9,539 bases of DNA from an uncultured bacterium (lineage in GTDB: Bacteria > Verrucomicrobiota > Kiritimatiellia > RFP12 > UBA1067): positions 1-9,539 of the forward strand of contig URIT01000128.1 in the NCBI GenBank assembly GCA_900547945.1, given 5' to 3'. The notes under the pieces are model-generated. The model saw only the letters and a list, made by a program, of their open reading frames with translations. It was not told the origin of the DNA and made no database searches. A program made the translations under genes and the position numbers. Shown here one piece after another: positions 3,991 through 9,539 of the stretch; position 1 is the first letter of the stretch; each line of letters begins with the position of its first letter.

Positions 3991-6867
3991 CTAATTCCGG
4001 ACGGGTTCATCCACCTGCACGCCTTCGCAGTTGCGCAGGCGGACCTTCGCCGCGCCGTTGCGGCGCACCTCGCCGCCCGTACAGCCCTCGACGGAGATGC
4101 CCGGACCGTCCACCTCGTTGTCGGTGATCGAGATGTTGTAGTGCGAGTCGGCCGGCAGCATCTTGCGCGCGCCGTTGTTGCCGCCCACGTGGATGCCGCC
4201 GCCGTTGTGCCGGCACGTGTTGCCGCGCACGACGAGGTCGCGGCTGCACCCGCCCTCCATCCACTCGTACTCCGTTGCGATCTGGATCGCCTGGCCCGCG
4301 CAGCGTGTGAGGCGGTTCGACTCGATCAGCCCGCCCGACGCCTTGATCAGGAGCCCGCGCGCGCGGCTGTGCCCGAAGTCGCAGCCCCGGACGACAAACC
4401 CGTTGCCCTGGTGCCGGTTCGAGATGATCACGCTCCCGCGCGCGAGCCGGAGCGGCTTCTCCAGCTTCAGGCGGTACGCCTTGCGGCACGACTTCTCCAG
4501 CCCCGGCCAGAAGCCGAGCGTAAGCATGTAGGCCTTCTCCTCCTCGGTCGTGTCGCCGTCCGCCGTCACCTTCACCACCTTCACGTCCGGGAGACTCCGC
4601 CCCTCGTAGGTCATCACCTGGCACGTGTCGCCGTCGTCGATGGAGAGGCCGAGGTAGTTGACGAGGATGCGCAGCTCGTCACCCCCCTTCGACTCCGTGA
4701 CGAGCCCGTACATGCCGGAGATGTTCACGCAGTCGTCGCAGTGGTACTTCGCCTCGCCGTCGAGGATGCGCGGCCCGCGCACCGCGCCGCGGTGCATGTT
4801 CGCGTCGTGGTTGCCGCTGCGCAGGCGCATGAGCCCGCGCGGGAAGAGGTCCTGCTCCGGCGGACACCGCACGATCCGGCAGCGGAGGTACGTGTTCGCG
4901 TCGCCGAAGTAGTCCTCGTAGGCGCAGCCGTGCGGCGTCGCGTACTCCGTGATGTCCTCGAAGCGGCATTCCGTGCCGCGCAGGCTCTTGATCGCGCTCA
5001 CGTCCGTCGGCCGTCCCTTCTCCTTCACGCTCCACACGACGACGTCGCCCACGCCGCCGCGCCGGTCCTTGCCGCCGGAGATCCGGAAGGTGTCCACGCC
5101 CGTCTTCGCGATCTCGATGCCGTCGCGGAAGCGCATCGGGTTCTTCAGCTCCCAGTCCTCCCTGCCGTACACCTGGATGGGCCAGCACGAGCCGTCGCCC
5201 CTCTCGCCCGCCTCGGGGACGGGATAGCCGTCGATCACCTTCACGTCCCACGTCCCCTCCGCGTCGGCCTTCGTGATGACAGCCTGGGTAAACGGCAGGT
5301 CGGCGTAGTCGATGGTGAGGTTCCGAAGCGTCACGCGCGTGCAGTCCTGGAGGTCGATCATCCGCGTCTTCACCGTGCCGATGAACTTCGACCCGCCGAA
5401 GTCGATCGTCGCGTCCTTCAGGCCCTTCAGCCGCAGGTAGGCCGTCTCGCCGCGCGCGGGCGTAAGCCAGTAGTCGGCCTTCGGCAGCGTGACGTGGCGC
5501 GCACCCGCCGCGAGCGCGTCCGTGATGTAGGCAAGCGGGTCGATGAGGACGGCCTGCGCCTTCACGGCGCGGTCGTAGCCGCCGTCCACCGTGAGCGTCT
5601 GGTCGCCGCCCGGCCGCCAGCCATGCGTCTCGCCCTGCACGTAGGTGATCTTCTTCGGCACCTTGAGCGCGTTGTAGAGCGCGGTGAGCGAGGACGGCGG
5701 GCTCACGTAATCCCCCATCCCCGCGAACGTGATCGCGACGGGGCACGTGATGCGCGCCGCCGCGAAGACGGGGTCGTAGTACGCCATCGCGGGCGACGTC
5801 GTCTTGGGGCGGTACGTCGACGTGAGCCGTCCGCGCGTGTCCTGCCCCGTCCAGTCGCACCCCCACGTGCCGTTCGTCACGAGGCGCGTCACCTTGCGGA
5901 AGCGCGCGGCGGCCATCAGCGCCTGCCAGCCACCCTGGCTGCCGGCGGCGAGTTCGAGCGTCTTCCCGTCCCACTCCGGCAGCGTCGTGATCCACTGGAG
6001 GTAGCGGATCGCGCGCAGCGCCACGTCCTTCCAGTAGCTCGTCTCGCGGCTGGCGTTCGACTCGGGGTCCATCCCGTAGCCGTACCCCGGCTTCGAGATG
6101 GACGTGAAGAAGTCCTTGATGTACGCCTCGCCCCGCCCGAGGTCGTAGCCGTTCACGTTGATCTCCATGCGGATCCGGTCGTGCGGACCGCCCTTCGGCG
6201 CCTCCATCTCCGCCATCGACGCCCCCCGGTAGCACGCCTGGATCGGCATCCGGTTCGTCGCGCTCGCCGCCACGGGGATCGTCAGGTAGCCCGTCACGGG
6301 ACGCGGCCCCGCGCAGGCGATCTTCACCGCGTAGAGCCTCACCGCCTTGTCCGCGCACGGCACCTCGCGCCGTTCGGCCGTGACCGGCACGGCCGCGAGC
6401 CGCCTCTCGAGGTCCGCCCAGAAGGCGTCGTAGTCCGTCGGCTCCTTCCCGCCCCGCACCTCGTGCGGCGCCACGCCCGCGCCGCCCATGAAGAACACGC
6501 GCTTCTCCCAGCGGTGGTTCTTGGGGACGCGCCTGCCGTCCTTCGTGACGACGTTCGCCTCCACGCACACGAAGCCCGGCTTGTCGCTCTTCGTGCGCAG
6601 CACGAACGGCGCCGTCACGGGCAGGGGCGCGCGCCCCTTCTCGACGAGGCCGTCGTCGCCGCGCCGCTCCCAGTCGAGGAAGTACGTGTCGGCGGGGATC
6701 TCCCCCTTCACGCCCTCCAGGACGAGCGAGAACGCCATCTCCTCCCCCGGCGCGTAGAACAGCCGACCGTTCGGCGTCGTGCCCCGCACGAGCGCCGCGT
6801 CCCAATTCACCGCGCACGCCGCCAGGGCCGCGCACGCCCACATCGTCGCCAAAAGTCTCGTCTTCAT
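3991..6867 (-). CDS. Predicted lipoprotein: acetyl-xylan-esterase-type hydrolase fused to a GH110-like beta-helix domain
   Basis: A 958-residue two-domain secreted protein. Residues 1-18 are a signal peptide (K2, R4, hydrophobic core) ending in the lipobox LAAC with Cys18, so it is probably lipid-anchored. A beta-rich region to about 130 precedes an AXE1/cephalosporin-C-deacetylase-type alpha/beta hydrolase (about 145-435) with Ser310 in GSQGG, Asp386 in GMGDYVSPP and His415 in ETHGW as likely triad. This domain would remove acetyl groups from carbohydrate. From about 445 a right-handed parallel beta-helix begins (GARHVTLPKADYWL, LRNLTIDYADLPFTQ, HCDDCVNISGMYG at 709-721, NGGGIHVGGNNG). Its paired Asp711-Asp712 block resembles GH110 alpha-1,3-galactosidases; that assignment is inference and another beta-helix glycosidase or lyase is possible. 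The start follows the ATPase stop by 4 nt. The frame extends to 7041, but only through ATPase coding sequence. Confidence 0.85.
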   Translation of the reverse strand: MKTRLLATMWACAALAACAVNWDAALVRGTTPNGRLFYAPGEEMAFSLVLEGVKGEIPADTYFLDWERRGDDGLVEKGRAPLPVTAPFVLRTKSDKPGFVCVEANVVTKDGRRVPKNHRWEKRVFFMGGAGVAPHEVRGGKEPTDYDAFWADLERRLAAVPVTAERREVPCADKAVRLYAVKIACAGPRPVTGYLTIPVAASATNRMPIQACYRGASMAEMEAPKGGPHDRIRMEINVNGYDLGRGEAYIKDFFTSISKPGYGYGMDPESNASRETSYWKDVALRAIRYLQWITTLPEWDGKTLELAAGSQGGWQALMAAARFRKVTRLVTNGTWGCDWTGQDTRGRLTSTYRPKTTSPAMAYYDPVFAAARITCPVAITFAGMGDYVSPPSSLTALYNALKVPKKITYVQGETHGWRPGGDQTLTVDGGYDRAVKAQAVLIDPLAYITDALAAGARHVTLPKADYWLTPARGETAYLRLKGLKDATIDFGGSKFIGTVKTRMIDLQDCTRVTLRNLTIDYADLPFTQAVITKADAEGTWDVKVIDGYPVPEAGERGDGSCWPIQVYGREDWELKNPMRFRDGIEIAKTGVDTFRISGGKDRRGGVGDVVVWSVKEKGRPTDVSAIKSLRGTECRFEDITEYATPHGCAYEDYFGDANTYLRCRIVRCPPEQDLFPRGLMRLRSGNHDANMHRGAVRGPRILDGEAKYHCDDCVNISGMYGLVTESKGGDELRILVNYLGLSIDDGDTCQVMTYEGRSLPDVKVVKVTADGDTTEEEKAYMLTLGFWPGLEKSCRKAYRLKLEKPLRLARGSVIISNRHQGNGFVVRGCDFGHSRARGLLIKASGGLIESNRLTRCAGQAIQIATEYEWMEGGCSRDLVVRGNTCRHNGGGIHVGGNNGARKMLPADSHYNISITDNEVDGPGISVEGCTGGEVRRNGAAKVRLRNCEGVQVDEPVRN

Positions 6868-6871
6868 GTCG

Positions 6872-8668
6872 TCAAGAAACCTCTCTCTCTTCTTTTTTCG
6901 CTTGCAAGCAGTCCGCGTCGCCTTCCACGGCAAACCAGTTGTAGCCCCGGTTGCCGCAGACCTCGACGACGTACGTCTCGACGGGATGGTTCCAGCCGGG
7001 GCGGCGCGGCAGCGCGTCGCGGTACCGCTTCGCCTGCGCAACCGTCTCCGCGTCCGGCGTCGCGCGGCCGAGGATCTTCTCGCGCGCGGCCTCCGCGTTC
7101 GTGAAATACTTGAACTCGATGAGGCACGCGGGCTTCGCGAACCCCGGCTTCGGCACGGCGAGGAAGTCGCAGCGGCCCTCCGGCGTGTTGTACTCCGTCT
7201 CGATCGAGTAGTACATCGGCAGATAGTCCCACGTCCGGGACGCGAACGTCGTCCGGAAGAAGTTCTCGTTCATCTTGTCGAACGCCTGCGCCGGGATGCG
7301 CGCCTTCACGAAATGCTGCCAGTACGCCTCGAAGAGGCCGCGCCACGTGCCGCCGTTGAGGGCGAGGTCTTCCGCCGCCTTGCCGAAGTGGCGGCGCGCC
7401 TCGTCCGCGTTCTTGAACGCGGAAAGCTCGTCGTAGTAGTCGACGAACATGTTCCGGATCGTGAGGTTCGGGATGCCGAGGCGGAACGGCGACTCGAACG
7501 TGAGGAGCCCGAGGTAGTAGAGCGCGTAGGGGAAGAAATCCTTCGAGAAGAACTTCGCGCGCCCGAACTTCGCGGCGAGCCCGCCGCGCGAGGCCGACTC
7601 GCCCTCGCCGCGCTCGACGTAGGCCTGCACGCGCGCGAGCGCGTTGGCCGTCCCGCCCGCGAGCCGGCGGATCCAGACCACGTCCATGCGGACATTCGCG
7701 TCGATCACGAGGTCCGGCTGCACGCCCCTGTTCGAGACGAGGTTGAAGAGGTACCAGTTGCAGATCGTCGCGTTGTAGAGCGGCTCCGCGCCCGGCAGGA
7801 AGCGGTAGCCGTCGTAGAACGCCTTGAGGTCTGCGAGGACGTCCCGGTAGTTGGACCGGTCGAAGCCCCGGTCGGCGTAGATCTCGTCCACGTACCGATC
7901 GACCTGCGCCTGCGTGAAGCCGACCATGCCGAGCAGGTCCGGGTTGAGGTTCACGACCGTCCCGACGTTGAAGCCGCTGGAGAGGTCGTCGAGCGTAATC
8001 GGCAGGACGCCCGTGAAGTACGTCCGCCCCACCGTGCCGTCCGCGAGCCCCGCCTTGAAGGACTTGAAGAACGCCTTGAAGAACGACTCGCGGCCGGCCC
8101 CGTCGCCGTCATGCCCGCAGATCGCGTCGTATTCCACGTCGCGCCGCGAGACGACGAGCTCGTTCGTGAAGTTGTCGTACTCGTCGACGATCACGTAGAG
8201 CGGAGGGAGGCGCCTGTCCGCGATGATGCGGCGAAGCGCGTCGACCATGGCCGACGGCGTCTCGGCGGCCACCGCCTCGCTCCAGTCCGCGAGATGGCCG
8301 TAGGAGACGGCGAAGCTGCCGACCATCCCGCGCACGTTCGCGCAGAACCGCTCCTCGATCTCCCTGACCGTCCCGATCTGGATCGTCGAGAAGTCGAACT
8401 TCAGGACGAGAAACGAGTTCGCGAGCGGCGTCGGGGCCCGGCCGATGTCCGTCTTCCCGAAGAGCACGTCGAAGCGGTCCTTGAAGTTGACGTCGTAGTA
8501 GTACCCGAGCATCGAACACCAGAGGGACTTGCCAAAGCGCTTCGGGCGCAGGAAGACGGGCGTCTTCACGTCTTCCAGCGCGCGGATGTAGGCCGTGTTG
8601 TCCACGAAGTGGCACTCGCGCACGACCTCCGCCCAGTTCATCACGCCATAGGGTATCTTCCGCTTCAT
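6872..8668 (-). CDS. AAA-ATPase-like protein with C-terminal PD-(D/E)XK nuclease-fold domain
   Basis: A 598-residue cytosolic protein of the family pairing an AAA-ATPase-like domain (PF09820) with a PD-(D/E)XK domain (PF08011). It opens with the family start KIPYGVMNWAEVV. The degenerate P-loop FLRPKRFGKSL is at 39-49, Walker B LYVIVDEYDNF with Asp162-Glu163 at 157-167, and TGVLPITLDDL at 219-229. The C-terminal nuclease-fold core has Glu490, Asp501 in GRCDF, Glu518 and Lys520 in LIEFK, and Gln545 in QAKRY, so it looks intact. Members occur in many copies in gut anaerobes; their role is not established. ATG 8668 is preferred over the in-frame ATG at 8677 because the latter overlaps the TATAAT box. 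First gene of a two-gene unit with the esterase lipoprotein. Confidence 0.9.
   Translation of the reverse strand: MKRKIPYGVMNWAEVVRECHFVDNTAYIRALEDVKTPVFLRPKRFGKSLWCSMLGYYYDVNFKDRFDVLFGKTDIGRAPTPLANSFLVLKFDFSTIQIGTVREIEERFCANVRGMVGSFAVSYGHLADWSEAVAAETPSAMVDALRRIIADRRLPPLYVIVDEYDNFTNELVVSRRDVEYDAICGHDGDGAGRESFFKAFFKSFKAGLADGTVGRTYFTGVLPITLDDLSSGFNVGTVVNLNPDLLGMVGFTQAQVDRYVDEIYADRGFDRSNYRDVLADLKAFYDGYRFLPGAEPLYNATICNWYLFNLVSNRGVQPDLVIDANVRMDVVWIRRLAGGTANALARVQAYVERGEGESASRGGLAAKFGRAKFFSKDFFPYALYYLGLLTFESPFRLGIPNLTIRNMFVDYYDELSAFKNADEARRHFGKAAEDLALNGGTWRGLFEAYWQHFVKARIPAQAFDKMNENFFRTTFASRTWDYLPMYYSIETEYNTPEGRCDFLAVPKPGFAKPACLIEFKYFTNAEAAREKILGRATPDAETVAQAKRYRDALPRRPGWNHPVETYVVEVCGNRGYNWFAVEGDADCLQAKKEEREVS
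6880..6890 (-). promoter_or_regulatory. Purine-rich ribosome binding site inside the end of the ATPase gene
   Basis: The minus strand reads AGAGAGAGAGG, 12 nt before the ATG at 6867. The same bases encode EERE in the C-terminal KKEEREVS of the ATPase. It is the only Shine-Dalgarno-like sequence near the esterase start and implies translation from a shared transcript. Confidence 0.55.
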
Positions 8669-8675
8669 GCCGCCC

Positions 8676-8684
8676 ATTATACCA
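8676..8684 (-). promoter_or_regulatory. Extended -10 promoter of the ATPase-esterase unit, leaderless position
   Basis: The minus strand reads TGG-TATAAT, a perfect -10 with the TG extension. Seven bases (GGGCGGC) separate it from the ATG at 8668, so the transcript would start at or next to that codon. No Shine-Dalgarno sequence is present and the -35 region is plain G/C. It lies in the 36-bp gap behind the LamG-like gene. Confidence 0.65.
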
Positions 8685-8704
8685 AAACGCCCCGCCGCCG
8701 CGCG

Positions 8705-9539
8705 TCAGCGAAAGAGGAGAACCGTGCCGGATGCGTAGATCAGGAACCAGTCGTTCCCCGCGCGGCGCCACGCCCACGGGCTTTCAAGCCCCGCGACGGC
8801 GGCGAAGTCGCCTGTCGCCGTCCCCGTCACGCGCAGGGCCGTCTGGCGCGTCCCGCGCGGCAGGTTGCGGTAGTTCTTCACCTCCACCCGCGCGCCGGCC
8901 CCCAGCGCGAGGTCGCCCGCCACGACAATCGGCGTCAGGCTCGTCGCCCCCTGCGCGTCGATGACGAGCGGACCGTCCAGCGCCACGTTCCCCGCGAGCG
9001 CGCAGCCCTGCGCCCCCTCGATCCGCAGCGCGGCGCCCGGCGCAAAGCCGTCCTCCGTCTCGGCGGGCGGCTGCCCCTCGCTCCACGCCGCCGCCTTCCA
9101 CTTCGCGATGAGGTAGCGCTCGGCCCGCGCCATCTCGTCGTCCGTCAGCGCCCGGTCGTAGGCGATCACCTCGCCCACCGCGCCCACGAACGCGCCGTTC
9201 GCGCCGTAGGCCCCGAGCGCCGTCGGGAAGCGGTCGACGCCCCGGTCGTGCAGGAACGCCGCGAGGTCGGCGTGGTTCGCCGGGTCAAGCCGCGTCGCGA
9301 GGACGCGCACGGCGCCGGCGCCGAGCGAAAGCTCCTCGTCGCGCCGCACGGCGCCGTCAAGCGACACGTAGTCGCCCATGCCGCCGTAGCGCACGCCGCC
9401 GCCGCTCGATTCGACCGTTGCGGCGGCGCCGCCGACGCGGAAGCCGCGGTCCACGCCGAACGTGCCCCAATACCCCGCGCAGTTGACCGTCTTCGTGGCG
9501 ACAAGCGCCAGGAGCACCGTCTGGACGGGGCTCGCCGCG
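8705..9539 (-). CDS. LamG/concanavalin-like surface protein, C-terminal part (5' end outside window)
   Basis: The frame is open to the window edge with no stop, so the visible 277 codons are only the C-terminal part. The first GTG at 9517 is internal: the residues before it (SPVQTV) continue the same beta-sandwich strand into LLALVATKT. Visible residues 5 to about 150 look like the end of a LamG/concanavalin-A-like domain, closing with VGEVIAYDRALTDDEMARAERYLIAKW, a typical last strand and helix. Residues about 165-277 are a Gly/Ala/Val-rich region of short strands (VVAGDLALGAGARVEV), similar to autotransporter-associated or beta-helix stretches, ending in YASGTVLLFR. It is likely an extracellular or cell-surface protein; binding to carbohydrate is possible but unproven. 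It ends 36 bp before the ATPase start on the same strand. Confidence 0.75.
   Translation of the reverse strand, partial: AASPVQTVLLALVATKTVNCAGYWGTFGVDRGFRVGGAAATVESSGGGVRYGGMGDYVSLDGAVRRDEELSLGAGAVRVLATRLDPANHADLAAFLHDRGVDRFPTALGAYGANGAFVGAVGEVIAYDRALTDDEMARAERYLIAKWKAAAWSEGQPPAETEDGFAPGAALRIEGAQGCALAGNVALDGPLVIDAQGATSLTPIVVAGDLALGAGARVEVKNYRNLPRGTRQTALRVTGTATGDFAAVAGLESPWAWRRAGNDWFLIYASGTVLLFR

Noticed and set aside
4679..6841. 720-codon minus-strand frame overlapping the esterase gene
   Set aside because: Out-of-frame shadow of the same gene, with Arg/Gly/Ala-rich low-complexity translation.
4141..7104. 987-codon open frame on the plus strand
   Set aside because: It is antisense to the esterase/beta-helix gene, is dominated by Arg, Ala, Val and His, has no recognisable domain, and arises from the high GC content at codon position three of the real gene.
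8705..9517. Complete small protein starting at GTG 9517
   Set aside because: The frame stays open to the window edge and the preceding residues fit the same LamG strand, so the gene is truncated by the window.

Overview
The window is GC-rich chromosomal DNA from an anaerobic, polysaccharide-degrading bacterium. The evidence is a glycyl-radical-enzyme activase (an oxygen-sensitive system), a large secreted carbohydrate-active lipoprotein, the tail of a LamG-type surface protein, and an AAA-ATPase-like/PD-(D/E)XK protein of a kind common in gut anaerobes. The combination fits the Verrucomicrobiota/Kiritimatiellota/Lentisphaerota group, but there is no marker gene here and that placement is inference.

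Layout. Positions 1-672 hold no convincing gene. They are packed with repeats: an 11-unit, 13-bp tandem array, two identical 31-nt palindromic elements flanking it, other GC-rich inverted repeats, and a cluster of small hairpins just past the end of the next operon. Positions 673-3034 (minus strand) are a three-gene operon, ketosynthase -> hotdog dehydratase -> ketoreductase, with both junctions being ATGA stop/start overlaps. By sequence and order the genes correspond to ApeO-ApeP-ApeQ of aryl-polyene pigment clusters, but no ACP, chain-length factor, adenylation enzyme or exporter lies next to them. Divergent from this operon at 3109-3930 (plus strand) is a radical-SAM glycyl-radical-enzyme activating protein without its partner enzyme in view. 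Between it and the next gene is a convergent 60-bp spacer with a hairpin of the same family as the palindromes at the left end.

Positions 3991-8668 (minus strand) are a two-gene unit. An AAA-ATPase-like/PD-(D/E)XK protein is followed after 4 nt by a 958-residue predicted lipoprotein that fuses an acetyl-xylan-esterase-type alpha/beta hydrolase to a right-handed beta-helix domain resembling GH110 alpha-galactosidases. The right edge (8705-9539, minus strand) is the C-terminal part of a LamG-like extracellular protein whose start lies outside the window.

Two promoters (for the activase and the ATPase) have an extended -10 box placed only 6-7 nt before the start codon, suggesting leaderless transcripts. 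No tRNA, rRNA, transposase, integrase or CRISPR array was seen. The most unusual items are the repeat-filled left end, the stand-alone aryl-polyene-like KS-DH-KR cassette (whose ketosynthase appears to lack a segment before its last strands and carries a canonical G-quadruplex motif), and the esterase/beta-helix fusion coupled to a PD-(D/E)XK ATPase.
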